Below, in pieces: positions 15,381 to 26,291 of a stretch of DNA of 34,264 nt. The notes under the pieces are model-generated. The model made no database searches and was not told where the DNA came from. It worked only from the letters and a program-made list of their open reading frames with translations. Both the position numbers and the translations under genes were made by a program. Each line of letters opens with the position of its first letter. Positions within the stretch are counted from its first letter, which is position 1. Source of the stretch: an uncultured Variovorax sp. (GTDB lineage: Bacteria; Pseudomonadota; Gammaproteobacteria; Burkholderiales; Burkholderiaceae); contig CAMLCW010000007.1 of assembly GCA_946478645.1 (NCBI GenBank), forward strand, positions 1 to 34,264. Direction: 5' to 3'.

Positions 15381-16271
15381 ATGCCAGCCGCCACGCCCGC
15401 TTCTTCTTCCTCCACCTTCCAGCCGCTCGCGGGCATGCGCGTGCTGAGCCTCGCGCTCAACCTGCCCGGCCCCGCCGCGCTGCTGCGCTGCCGGAACATG
15501 GGCGCCACCTGCACCAAGCTCGAGCCGCCGGCCGGCGACCCGATGGCGCTCTACAACAAGACCGCGTATGCGGCGCTGCACGAAGGCGTGGCCGTCGAGG
15601 TGGCCGACCTCAAGTCGGAGGCGGGCCAGCAGCGCCTGCATGCCGCGCTCGCGCAGACCGACGTGCTGCTCACCTCGTTCCGCCCTTCGGCCCTCGCCAA
15701 GCTCAAACTCGACCGGGCCTCGCTGCAGCAGCGCCATCCGTCGCTGTCGCAGGTCGCGATCATCGGTGCGCCCGGCGCGCGCGCCGAGGAACCCGGACAC
15801 GACCTGACCTACCTGGCCGAAAGCGGCCTCGTCACCGGCACCGACTTGCCGCCCACGCTCTACGCCGACATGGGCGGTGCGCTGCTCGCGAGCGAGGCCG
15901 TGCTGCAGGCCGCGCTGCACGCGCGCGCGTCACCGGGCGCGGGCAGTCTGTACCTCGAAGTGGCGCTGAATGCCGCGGCCGACTGGCTCGCGCTGCCGCG
16001 CACCTGGGGCCTGACCCGCCCCGAGGGCACGGTGGGCGGCGCGCACGCCGGCTACCGCGTCTATCCGTGCGCCGACGGGCGCGTGGCCATCGCCGCGCTC
16101 GAGCCGCATTTCGCGGCCCGGCTCTGCGAGGTCGCCGGCGCTTCGTCGACGGACATGTCGGCTGCCGCCACGCACGAGGCCATCGCGGCCTGGGTGCGCA
16201 CGCGCACGCGCGCCGAGCTCGACGCGATGGCGCGCGAACGCGACGTGCCGCTGCTCACGCTCGCCGGGTAA
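15381..16271 (+). CDS. CoA transferase, type III (CaiB/BaiF-like), short form
   Basis: A 296-residue protein of the family III CoA-transferases, which move CoA between carboxylic acids through an aspartyl-CoA thioester. The N-terminal block PLAGMRVLSLALNLPGPAALLRCRNMGATCTKLEPPAGDP matches the family start, and the catalytic Asp is retained in PGHDLTYLAESG (Asp141). Typical members are about 380-420 residues; this one keeps a shortened C-terminal part (AGYRVYPCADGRVAIAALEPHFAARLCE) and ends just after it. There is no sign of a frameshift, and shorter homologues of this type occur in Burkholderiales to my knowledge. Substrate unknown. It converges with the minus-strand gene ending at 16279. Confidence 0.85.
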   Translation: MPAATPASSSSTFQPLAGMRVLSLALNLPGPAALLRCRNMGATCTKLEPPAGDPMALYNKTAYAALHEGVAVEVADLKSEAGQQRLHAALAQTDVLLTSFRPSALAKLKLDRASLQQRHPSLSQVAIIGAPGARAEEPGHDLTYLAESGLVTGTDLPPTLYADMGGALLASEAVLQAALHARASPGAGSLYLEVALNAAADWLALPRTWGLTRPEGTVGGAHAGYRVYPCADGRVAIAALEPHFAARLCEVAGASSTDMSAAATHEAIAAWVRTRTRAELDAMARERDVPLLTLAG

Positions 16272-16278
16272 ACAAGGC

Positions 16279-17166
16279 TCATCGGCCCGCGCGCTCGCGC
16301 TGCCGGTCTTCGCGCTTGAGCGCGAGGTAGGTGTCGAGATCGATCTCGCGCAGCTGCCGCGGGTGGCGCTGGGTGGCGGCGAACCAGTGGCGCTCCCGCG
16401 CCAGGGGCTCACCGTCCGATGCGGCCGACAGATGCGCATCGAGTGCCAGGAAGTAGCGCATCGCATTGCGCTCGACCAGCCCGCGCGGGCCGCGAATGTA
16501 GTCGGGCTCGCCGTCGGCGCCCCTGCCCACCACCGTGAAGCCCACCTTGTCGCGCCCGAATGTCGACAGGTAGGCCTGGGTCGCGAGGCGCACCATCATG
16601 TTCTGCTCGTAGCTGTAGCTGAAATGCAGGAAGCTGCGCTGGTCGTCGATCGCGATCGCCTCGAGCGTGACGCGGTAGTTGTGCGTTCCGAGCGGCCCTT
16701 CGGCCGCGGACATCTCGACCGACAGGTGCCCGGGCGCGGCTTCCACCAGGCGGTAGGCGAACGTCAGCTGGAAGGCCTGCTCGACCGGCTTGTCATAGCG
16801 CCGCACCACGTGGAGCGTCAGCAGGTCGCGCCCTTCTGCGCTGTGCGTGCGGCAGCGGCGGTTGTTGACGTGCAGCGTGAGCAGTTCGCACCAGTCCGAA
16901 GGCGACCGGAGCGTCGCCGTGATGCGCGACAGCGGATGCGCCAGCACCGCATGGATGTCGCCCTGCAGGCCGTCCGGCGTTTCCGTCGAGTCGATCTGCA
17001 CCGGCCGGCCGAGGTCGCTGTGCGCGAGCCTGGCGCCCATGCGCTGGTAGGCCGCGCGCAAGCTCTCCGGCGATGCGGCGCCCGAGCCCGAAGCCGCACC
17101 CAGCAGCAGGACCATGCCCGCAAGCCGGTGCCAAACCGAAGCCCGCCACGTCAACGATGTGCTCAT
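16279..17166 (-). CDS. Hypothetical secreted protein
   Basis: A 295-residue protein with a Sec-type signal (hydrophobic core LAGMVLLLGAASGSGA, probable cleavage after about residue 31). The mature part is beta-rich, with two nearby Cys flanking HVNNRR (WCELL and RRCRT) that could form a disulfide, and a C-terminal Arg/Glu-rich tail (LALKREDRQRERAGR). It contains no catalytic signature I know. The start at 17166 is chosen because the signal peptide begins there; upstream frame is antisense to the EamA gene's end. It follows the EamA gene by 35 bases on the same strand and may share its transcript. Confidence 0.75.
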   Translation of the reverse strand: MSTSLTWRASVWHRLAGMVLLLGAASGSGAASPESLRAAYQRMGARLAHSDLGRPVQIDSTETPDGLQGDIHAVLAHPLSRITATLRSPSDWCELLTLHVNNRRCRTHSAEGRDLLTLHVVRRYDKPVEQAFQLTFAYRLVEAAPGHLSVEMSAAEGPLGTHNYRVTLEAIAIDDQRSFLHFSYSYEQNMMVRLATQAYLSTFGRDKVGFTVVGRGADGEPDYIRGPRGLVERNAMRYFLALDAHLSAASDGEPLARERHWFAATQRHPRQLREIDLDTYLALKREDRQRERAGR

Positions 17167-17201
17167 GGGGCGACACCATACAGCGTGCGGGGCCCGGCGC
17201 T

Positions 17202-18152
17202 TCAACCTGCGCGTTCGGCCCCGTCGCTGCGTAGCCGCCGCCGTGGCCATGCGAGCAGCAGCATGGCCGACCCGAGCACCGCCGCCCCGAGCCACTGCCG
17301 CGGCGCCATCGGCTGCGCAAGAACCAGCCCGGCCAGCAGCGCCGCGACGAGCGGCTCCACCAGGGTGCCCACTACCGCGGACGTGGGCGGCAGCCGCCGT
17401 GCACCCCATGCGAACGCCAGGTAGGCCACCGACGTGGTGACCACGCCCGTGTAGCCCACGCCGAGCCACTGCGCAGCCCCGGCCGGCCAGGTGATGCCTG
17501 CCGGCCATGCGACCGCCAGCATGCAGAGTGCGGCCACGCTCATGCCCCAGGCCGAGGCCGTGACCGCGTCCAGCCGCTGCGGCATGCGCGCATTGCCGAG
17601 CACCACCGCGGCGTAGCAGAAGGCCGAGCCGAAGGACCACGCAAGCCCTGTCGCATACGTCTCGGGCAGCCCATCGCGCCGCCACCCTGCCTCCGGCGCC
17701 ACGAGCAGCGCCACCCCGCCCGTGGCCAGCGCCAGTCCGACGGCGAGCCGCGCATCAAAGCGCTCATGGCCGCGCAGCACCGACACCAGCGCCACGATCA
17801 CCGGCGCGCAGCAGATCGAAATCACGGTGGGAAGCGCCGCGCCCAGGTGCGCGATGCCCGCGAACCAGCAGCTCACGTTCAGCGCCATCGCGGCCCCGGT
17901 GCCGATCACCTGCCACCGTTCGCGCGGCGCCAGGCTGCGCCAGGTGGGCGCCGTCGCGCCGGCCGCGCACCGGATGCGCCAGTGCAGCCACCAGAGCAGC
18001 GGCAGGCCGAGCGCAAAGCGCGCGAGCGAAAGGCTCTCTGGCGCAATGCCGCCGTCGATGAGGAACTGGGCGACCAGCGCGCCACCGCCCCAAAGCGCGC
18101 CCGCGAGCAACACGCCGCCCCATGCCGGGGCGGCAGACATTCTTGTGTTCAT
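17202..18152 (-). CDS. DMT superfamily transporter (EamA family)
   Basis: A 316-residue inner-membrane protein with ten predicted helices arranged as two EamA repeats, the standard drug/metabolite exporter layout. The first repeat opens WGGVLLAGALWGGGALVAQFLIDGG; the second repeat contains AWSFGSAFCYAAVVLGNARMP and ends with LVEPLVAALLAGLVLAQPM, the usual EamA C-terminal motif. The tail RRRLRSDGAERAG is basic and cytoplasmic. Substrates in the family include amino acids and other metabolites; none can be assigned here. GGAGAG lies nine bases before the ATG at 18152. Confidence 0.9.
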   Translation of the reverse strand: MNTRMSAAPAWGGVLLAGALWGGGALVAQFLIDGGIAPESLSLARFALGLPLLWWLHWRIRCAAGATAPTWRSLAPRERWQVIGTGAAMALNVSCWFAGIAHLGAALPTVISICCAPVIVALVSVLRGHERFDARLAVGLALATGGVALLVAPEAGWRRDGLPETYATGLAWSFGSAFCYAAVVLGNARMPQRLDAVTASAWGMSVAALCMLAVAWPAGITWPAGAAQWLGVGYTGVVTTSVAYLAFAWGARRLPPTSAVVGTLVEPLVAALLAGLVLAQPMAPRQWLGAAVLGSAMLLLAWPRRRLRSDGAERAG

Positions 18153-18381
18153 TGCCGAAATCTCTCCATGAAGCCCGCCGCATTCGTCGAAGAAGGCGGG
18201 CATGACCATCCGGCCGCGGCCGGGCCCGAGGGGCAGGCAGCGGCGACCCTGTGCAGGCATGAACGCGGCGCCAGGCGCGCGCGTCAGCAGCAGGTCGACG
18301 GAGGGGGAGATTGGCGGTGCAGGTGCATGAGCCGCCGAATGATAGGAGCGGGTTGCCGCGGCGGCAAGCGGCAGCGCCGTG

Positions 18382-20781
<2,400 letters not shown>

Positions 20782-20909
20782 CGTGGGGAAAGTGGGCGGC
20801 GTGCGGCTCGGGTCGGCCGGCGCTGCAATGGGCAACCCGCGATTTTAGGGTTTTCCACCAGTTCTGTCGCGCCGCGTGCGCTTGGCGCAACGGGAGCAAG
20901 GCCATTCAA

Positions 20910-20926
20910 TTGATTGCCAAAGTCAA
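20910..20926 (+). promoter_or_regulatory. Candidate MarR-type operator
   Basis: TTGATTGCCAAAGTCAA is a 17-bp near-palindrome (arms TTGATT and AGTCAA, one mismatch, five-base spacer) ending eight bases before the ATG of the MarR-GNAT gene. Dimeric MarR proteins typically bind 15-20-bp palindromes with TTGA/TCAA ends. Its position over the initiation region would suit autorepression. TTGACT on the minus strand of the same element could also serve as a -35 for the divergent ygiQ gene, though I see no matching -10. Confidence 0.4.
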
Positions 20927-20934
20927 CCATCAAC

Positions 20935-21894
20935 ATGACAATGGCAAACATGAAGCCGACTGCACTCGCCCCCGACCCCGCCGCCGTCCAGGCGATCCGG
21001 CGCTTCAACCGCTTCTACACGGGGCGCATCGGCGTGCTCGACCCGTATCTCGGCAGCGACATGTCGCTGACCGACGTGCGCGTGCTCTACGAACTCGCGC
21101 ACCGCGAGACGCCTGTTGCGAGCGAGATCGGACGCGACCTGCGCCTGGACGCCGGCTACCTGAGCCGCATCCTGCGCCGCTTCGAAGCATCGGGCTGGCT
21201 GGCGCGGGAACGCGACGTGCGCGATGCACGACAGAGCGTGCTGCGCCTCACCGAGGCCGGCCATACGGCCTTTGCGCCACTGCAGCAGAAGTCGCGCGAC
21301 GAGGCCGCCGCCCTGCTCGCGCCGCTACCGCCGCCCGAGCGCCAGCAGGTGGTCGAGGCGATGGCGCGCATCGAACGCCTGCTCGATCCGGCGAGCGCGC
21401 CGGCGCCCACACGCACGGTCGTGCTGCGCGATCCGCAGCCGGGCGACATGGGCTGGGTGGTGCAGCAGCACGGCGAGCTGTATGCGCGCGAGTACGGCTG
21501 GAACAGCGCGTTCGAGGCGCTGGTCGCCGACATCGTGGCGCAGTTCGTGCGCAAGTTCCAACCCGGGTGGGAGAAGTGCTGGATCGCCGAACTCGACGGC
21601 AAGCGCGTGGGCGCCGTGTTCCTGGTGCGCAAGTCGGCCGGCACGGCGCAGCTGCGCCTGCTGCTGCTTGCACCGTCGGCGCGCGGCCTCGGGCTCGGCG
21701 GACGCCTCACCGACGAGTGCATCGCGTTCGCGCGCGCCAAGGGCTATCGCAAGATGGTGCTCTGGACCAACAGTTGCCTCGAGGCCGCGCGCGCGATCTA
21801 CGCCAAACGCGGCTTCAAGCTCGACAAGGCCGAGCCCTACGAAGGCTTCGGGCAGCAGCTCGTGGGCGAGACCTGGTCGCTCAGGCTGTCGTAG
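20935..21894 (+). CDS. MarR family regulator fused to GNAT acetyltransferase
   Basis: A 319-residue two-domain protein. Residues about 15-140 are a MarR winged helix (LTDVRVLYELAHRE, recognition helix region LDAGYLSRILRRFEASGWL, wing RDVRDARQSVLRLTEAG). Residues about 155-319 are a GNAT acetyltransferase with the acetyl-CoA loop LLLAPSARGLGLGGRL and the C-terminal ARAIYAKRGFK motif. Such fusions are common in soil bacteria; their acetyl acceptors are mostly unknown. ATGs at 20935, 20941 and 20950 are all possible, and no Shine-Dalgarno is evident. Its last 14 bases overlap the end of tctA, convergently. It might control the tct operon or ygiQ. Confidence 0.9.
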   Translation: MTMANMKPTALAPDPAAVQAIRRFNRFYTGRIGVLDPYLGSDMSLTDVRVLYELAHRETPVASEIGRDLRLDAGYLSRILRRFEASGWLARERDVRDARQSVLRLTEAGHTAFAPLQQKSRDEAAALLAPLPPPERQQVVEAMARIERLLDPASAPAPTRTVVLRDPQPGDMGWVVQQHGELYAREYGWNSAFEALVADIVAQFVRKFQPGWEKCWIAELDGKRVGAVFLVRKSAGTAQLRLLLLAPSARGLGLGGRLTDECIAFARAKGYRKMVLWTNSCLEAARAIYAKRGFKLDKAEPYEGFGQQLVGETWSLRLS

Positions 21895-23383
21895 CAGCGC
21901 GGCGCCGGCGCAGCCACAGCATCCTCGACAACGGCACGAGCCACACCAGCAGGACCACCACGGCCAGCGAGGCCGCGATCGGGCGCGAGACGAAGCCCAT
22001 CGGTTGCCCGTCGGACTTGATCATCGAGGTGATGAAGTTCTCCTCGAGCATGCCGCCGAGCACCACGCCGAGGATCGCGGGCGCGACCGGAAATCCGTTC
22101 TCCTCGAGCAGGTAGGCGACGATGCCCGCCGCCAGCATCACGCCCACGTCGAACAGCGCGTTGTTGATCGCGAACGCGCCGACGATGCAGAACAGCAGGA
22201 TCAGCGGCATCAGCACGTTGCGCGGCACCCGCAGGATGCGCTTGGCCACCTTGATGCACAGGATGCCGAGCGGGATCATGATGAGGTTGGCGATGATGAA
22301 CAGCATGAACACCGCATAGATGTTCTGCGGGTTGGTCGTGAACAGCGTCGGCCCCGGGTTGAGGTTCTTCATGTAGAGCACGCCGATCACGATGGCGGTG
22401 ATCGAGTCGCCCGGAATGCCGAACACCAGCGCCGGGATCCACGCGCCCGCGAGCGCGCTGTTGTTGGCCGCGCCCGACTCGACGATGCCCTCGACGTGCC
22501 CGGTGCCGAACTTCTCGGGTTCCTTCGAGAACTTCTTGCTCGTGGCATACGACATCCATGCGGCGATGTCGGCGCCTGCGCCCGGCAGCGCACCCACCGC
22601 GGTGCCGAGCACGCTGCCGCGCAGAATCTGCAACGGGTACTTCTTCGCGAGCGCCCATTGGCCCGCGAGCACGCGGCCCACCTTGTCGACCACGATCTCG
22701 CCGGGCGGCAGCGTGTCGGCGGCGAAGCGGATCACTTCCGACACGGCGAACATGCCGATCATCATCGGGATCATGCCGATGCCACCGGTCATCTCGGCAT
22801 TGCCGAAGGTGAAGCGCGGAAAGCCCGCGGGATTGCCGAGCCCCACGCAGGCCACGAGCAGGCCCAGCAGCAGCGTCACCATGCCCTTGAGCGGCCGGTC
22901 GGAGGTGATGAACACCGCGCAGGTCAAGCCCAGCAGCACGAGCCAGAAGTACTCGAACGAACTGAAGTTGAGCGCGAAGTCCGCCAGCGCCGGCGCCGCC
23001 ACGATCAGCACCACGGTGCCGAAGAGCCCGCCGACGGCCGAGAACACCAGCCCCGCGCCGAGCGCGGTTTCCGCCATGCCCTTGCGCGTCATCGCGAAGG
23101 CCTCGTCGGTATAGGCCGCCGAAGCCGGCGTACCCGGGATGCGCAGCAGGCAGCCCGGGATGTCGCCCGAGAAGATGGCCATCGCGGTGGCCGTCACCAT
23201 GGCCGCGATCGCGGGCACCGGCTGCATGAAGAAAGTCACCGGCACCAGCAGCGCGACGGCCATGGTGGCCGAGAGCCCCGGCACCGCGCCGACGAAAAGG
23301 CCGTAGAGCGCGGCGAGCACCATCACGAGGAGCGTGTAGGGCTCGAACACCATCGAGAAAGCCTGCAAGAGCGCTGCCGACAT
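21881..23383 (-). CDS. tctA: Tripartite tricarboxylate transporter large permease TctA
   Basis: A 500-residue inner-membrane permease with about 11-12 helices. Diagnostic TctA sequence is present: GLFVGAVPGLSATMAVALLVPVTF near the N-terminus, the PGTPASAAYTDEAFAMTRKG loop, and a second half repeating GSVLGTAVGALPGAGADIAAW and VFGIPGDSITAIVIGVL. It couples cation movement to uptake of a carboxylate delivered by the TctC receptor. It is the last gene of tctC-tctB-tctA, 18 bases after tctB. The C-terminal coding end overlaps the MarR-GNAT gene by 14 bases on the opposite strand. Confidence 0.95.
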   Translation of the reverse strand: MSAALLQAFSMVFEPYTLLVMVLAALYGLFVGAVPGLSATMAVALLVPVTFFMQPVPAIAAMVTATAMAIFSGDIPGCLLRIPGTPASAAYTDEAFAMTRKGMAETALGAGLVFSAVGGLFGTVVLIVAAPALADFALNFSSFEYFWLVLLGLTCAVFITSDRPLKGMVTLLLGLLVACVGLGNPAGFPRFTFGNAEMTGGIGMIPMMIGMFAVSEVIRFAADTLPPGEIVVDKVGRVLAGQWALAKKYPLQILRGSVLGTAVGALPGAGADIAAWMSYATSKKFSKEPEKFGTGHVEGIVESGAANNSALAGAWIPALVFGIPGDSITAIVIGVLYMKNLNPGPTLFTTNPQNIYAVFMLFIIANLIMIPLGILCIKVAKRILRVPRNVLMPLILLFCIVGAFAINNALFDVGVMLAAGIVAYLLEENGFPVAPAILGVVLGGMLEENFITSMIKSDGQPMGFVSRPIAASLAVVVLLVWLVPLSRMLWLRRRRAATTA

Positions 23384-23401
23384 GGGGTTTGCTTTCGGTG
23401 A

Positions 23402-23875
23402 TTACCAGGCGATGGGCATCAGCACGCCCCAGGGCAGCGGAACGCGCAGCAGCTTGTAGAACGCGGTGTGGATGACCAAGGTCGCAATGACCGCGATCAG
23501 CAGCGCGCGCGCCGGCGGCACGCGCATGACCAGCATCAGCGCGAACAGCAGGATCGCAGCGATCGGCAGGAATCCGACACGCTCGGACAGCAGCATGTAG
23601 AACAGCACGGCCGCGATGACCAGCACCACCGCCAGCACATGGCGCGGCGACGCCGTCCAGGCGCCGAGCCGCACCCAGGCGACGGTCCGGCGTTCGCGCC
23701 AGCCCTTCGCGAGCAGCAGCAGGCCGCAGATGCAGAGCCCGGCGGCGATCAGCCCCGGAAAGAGCGCGGGCCCGAACTGCTGGCCCGGCATGCCCGGAAA
23801 GCCCCGCACCACCGCAAGCACCAGCCCGCCGAGCACGAGCAGGACCAGTCCGAAGACGGCATCGTTGAACTTCAT
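23402..23875 (-). CDS. tctB: Tripartite tricarboxylate transporter small permease TctB
   Basis: A 157-residue membrane protein with four predicted helices, the usual size and topology of TctB. The N-terminus FNDAVFGLVLLVLGGLVLAVVRGFPGMPGQQFGPALFPGLIAAGL carries the family motif in which FGPALFPG follows the first helix. It forms the membrane complex with TctA. It begins 46 bases after tctC; GGGAG lies about 11 bases before the ATG. Confidence 0.92.
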   Translation of the reverse strand: MKFNDAVFGLVLLVLGGLVLAVVRGFPGMPGQQFGPALFPGLIAAGLCICGLLLLAKGWRERRTVAWVRLGAWTASPRHVLAVVLVIAAVLFYMLLSERVGFLPIAAILLFALMLVMRVPPARALLIAVIATLVIHTAFYKLLRVPLPWGVLMPIAW

Positions 23876-23921
23876 CGCGCCGGGGCTCCCGTGCCCGGCG
23901 CGCCCACGCTGCGCGCGCCGC

Positions 23922-24929
23922 TCACTTGACGATGCCCACGGCCTTCATCGTCGCGCCGAGTTCGGCGTCGGATTTCGCCATGTAGGCGGCGAACTCGTCG
24001 GGCCCGGCATAGATCACGCCGAAGCCGCGCGAGGCCATGAAGTCGGTGTAGTCCTTGCTGGCCACGACCTTCTTGAGCGCGGCCGCGAGCTTGTCGCGCA
24101 CGTCGTTGGGCAGGCCTTTGGGCGCGACGATGCCGCGCCACGCCGCCATCGACCAGTCGCTGCCGATGGCCGACTTGAGCGTGGGCACGTTGGGGTAGAG
24201 CGCCGAGGGCTTGTCGCTCATGATGGCGAGGCTCTTGACCTTGCCGGCGTCGATCAGCGAACGCGCCTCGGGCAGCGACACCGGCGCGATCTCGACGCCG
24301 CCCGCCACCACGTCCTGCAGGCCCGGCGCCGCGCCGTTGCTCGGCACCCAGGGCACGGCCGCGGGATCGATCTTCTGGTCGCGCAGCAGCCCCGCGATCG
24401 CGAGGTGCCAGATGCCGCCCTGCCCCGTGCCCGAAGCCTTCAGCTTGCCGGGGCTGGCCTTGATGGCGGCGAGCAGGTCGGCCACCGACTTGTACGGCGC
24501 ATCGGCACGCACCTGGATGCCTGCCGGGTCGAGGTTGGCGAGCCCGATAGGGGTGTACGAGGCGCTCGTCAGCTGCGTAAGGCCCTGCCAATGCATCATG
24601 CCGATCTCGACCGTGGCCATGCCGATGGTGTAGCCGTCAGGCGCCGCCGCCGCAATGGCCGAATGGCCGACCACGCCGTTGCCGCCGGTGCGGTTCACCA
24701 CCGTGATCGGCTGGCCGAGCTCTTTCTCGAGCAGGCTCCCGATGATGCGCGCCGTGGCGTCGGTGCCACCGCCCGCGCCCCAGGGGACGATCAGCGTGAC
24801 CGGCCGGCTTGGGTAACCCTGCGCCGCTGCGGGGGCCACGGCGCCGAGCAGGGCGAGACCTGCGGCCATGCCGGCAGCATGGGCCGCAAAGGAACGCCGG
24901 GAGAAGTAACGGGCTGGACGGACACGCAT
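23922..24929 (-). CDS. tctC: Bug family tripartite tricarboxylate transporter substrate-binding protein
   Basis: A 335-residue periplasmic receptor. The N-terminus has twin arginines (FSRRSFAAHAAG) before a hydrophobic core ending AVAPAAAQG, so Tat or Sec export is possible. The mature part has Bug signatures: YPSRPVTLIVPWGAGGGTDATARIIG, a second ligand loop NRTGGNGVVGHSAIAAAAPDGYTIG, and VPWVPSNGAAPGLQDVVAG. Bug proteins bind carboxylates such as citrate, aromatic acids or amino acids; the ligand here is unknown. AGGAGA lies eight bases before the ATG. It heads the tctCBA operon, and no TctD/TctE two-component pair is nearby. Confidence 0.94.
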   Translation of the reverse strand: MRVRPARYFSRRSFAAHAAGMAAGLALLGAVAPAAAQGYPSRPVTLIVPWGAGGGTDATARIIGSLLEKELGQPITVVNRTGGNGVVGHSAIAAAAPDGYTIGMATVEIGMMHWQGLTQLTSASYTPIGLANLDPAGIQVRADAPYKSVADLLAAIKASPGKLKASGTGQGGIWHLAIAGLLRDQKIDPAAVPWVPSNGAAPGLQDVVAGGVEIAPVSLPEARSLIDAGKVKSLAIMSDKPSALYPNVPTLKSAIGSDWSMAAWRGIVAPKGLPNDVRDKLAAALKKVVASKDYTDFMASRGFGVIYAGPDEFAAYMAKSDAELGATMKAVGIVK

Positions 24930-25008
24930 GGCTCTTGTCTCCTGTCGAGGTCATTGGTATGACGATTGAACGGAAACCGGTTTTCTCACGTTTCGCCCGC
25001 CGGAGACA

Positions 25009-26250
25009 TTAGGGTGAACCATCCCTTGCGCGCACCAGGCCGGGCCGCTTCACACGCTCGACGCCGGGCTCGCAGAAGTCGAAAGTGGTCACGCCGTTGA
25101 CCGTGGCATCGCTGCGCAGCGTCTCGGGGTGCGCGAGCGTGCGGCGCATGTCGCGCTCGCCGGCCTCCCAGTGCTCCTCGACCGCGGCGCGCGAGAACTC
25201 GTAGTCCTTCGACTCGCGCTCGTAGGGCTTGTCGCGGTAGATCAGGTGGAAGATGTCGATCGGCTCGTGCGTGAGCCCGGCCTGCACCGCGCGCACCGAG
25301 GGATCGTCGCGCAGGTGCGCGGGCAGCCTGGCGATCAGGTCCGCGATCGCCTGCTGCAGGTTCACGTTGGCCGCCAGCGCATCGGTGTTCATGCGCGTGC
25401 GGCTGGAGTAGGTGATGTCCTTCTGCCGCTCCAGCACGCCGGAGAGCGTGTGCGGCAGTTCGCCGCGTGCGCTGAAAAGGTCGACCTGCAGCACCACCAG
25501 CGGCTCCGAGCGCGGATGCACGTCGAGCACATATTGCAGCGGCGTGTTCGAGACGATGCCGCCGTCCCAGTAGTGCTCGCCGTCGATGCACACCGGCGCG
25601 AAGCCCGGTGGCAGCGCGCCGCTGGCCATGATGTGCTCGGGACCGATGCGCTGGCGCGTGTTGTCGAAGTACACCGAGTTGCCGGTGCGCACGTCGACCG
25701 CGCCCACGCTGAAGCGCGCCTCGCGGGCGTTGATCCGGTCGAAGTCCACCAGGCGCTCGAGCGTCTGCCGCAGCGGCGCCGTGTCGTAGTAGCTCAGGAG
25801 CGGCGCCGCGGCGCCCATCAGCAGCGCGGGCGAACAGCGCGGTTCGAAGAAGCCCGGTATGCCCACCAGCACGGCCATGGCCGCGCTCCATTGGTTCTGC
25901 GTCGCGCGGTCGCCGAGCCAGGACGGCAGGCGCTGCGCGGGACCGGACGACACCAGGTGCCAGAACTCGCGCAGCCGCTCGACCCGGCGCTCGGGCGCAT
26001 TGCCGGCAATCAGCGCCGCGTTGATGGCGCCGATCGAGACACCGGCGATCCAGTGCGGTTGCAGGTCGGTTTCGCTGAGTGCGGCGTACACGCCGGCCTG
26101 ATAGGCGCCGAGCGCGCCGCCGCCCTGCAGCACCAGCGCCTTGCGCGCGGCGCGCATGTCCTCGCGGCGGCCACCGAAGGGATCGATGACGGATTGGCGT
26201 GCGGCGGTAGTGCTGCGGGACTTCGGCTTGCGGGTGGTCATGCGGTGCAT
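25009..26250 (-). CDS. Patatin-like phospholipase with DUF3734-type C-terminus
   Basis: A 413-residue lipid acyl hydrolase. The patatin oxyanion loop is LQGGGALGAYQAGV (GGGALG, 43-48), the nucleophile elbow is GVSIGAINA (Ser72), and the catalytic Asp is in WDGGIVSN (Asp229). The C-terminal portion (DIFHLIYRDKPYERESKDYEFSRAAVEEHW) matches the DUF3734 extension. No signal peptide is present, so it should act in the cytoplasm or at the inner membrane face, perhaps on phospholipid or polyhydroxyalkanoate-granule surfaces. ATGs at 26250 and 26241 are both possible, neither with a good ribosome-binding site. It follows the CHRD lipoprotein by 41 bases on the same strand. Confidence 0.93.
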   Translation of the reverse strand: MHRMTTRKPKSRSTTAARQSVIDPFGGRREDMRAARKALVLQGGGALGAYQAGVYAALSETDLQPHWIAGVSIGAINAALIAGNAPERRVERLREFWHLVSSGPAQRLPSWLGDRATQNQWSAAMAVLVGIPGFFEPRCSPALLMGAAAPLLSYYDTAPLRQTLERLVDFDRINAREARFSVGAVDVRTGNSVYFDNTRQRIGPEHIMASGALPPGFAPVCIDGEHYWDGGIVSNTPLQYVLDVHPRSEPLVVLQVDLFSARGELPHTLSGVLERQKDITYSSRTRMNTDALAANVNLQQAIADLIARLPAHLRDDPSVRAVQAGLTHEPIDIFHLIYRDKPYERESKDYEFSRAAVEEHWEAGERDMRRTLAHPETLRSDATVNGVTTFDFCEPGVERVKRPGLVRARDGSP

Positions 26251-26291
26251 TGGACACCAGCCCCGCCGCCGCGGCCTGCCGCGCGCAGGCG

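Noticed and set aside
18353..18367. Hairpin TTGCCG-N3-CGGCAA after ygiQ as a terminator
   Set aside because: No U-tract follows on the ygiQ strand, and short G+C hairpins are expected by chance at this composition.
23616..24962. 448-codon open frame antisense to tctC and tctB
   Set aside because: It spans two real genes and their gap, has no recognisable domain, and has the same shadow composition.
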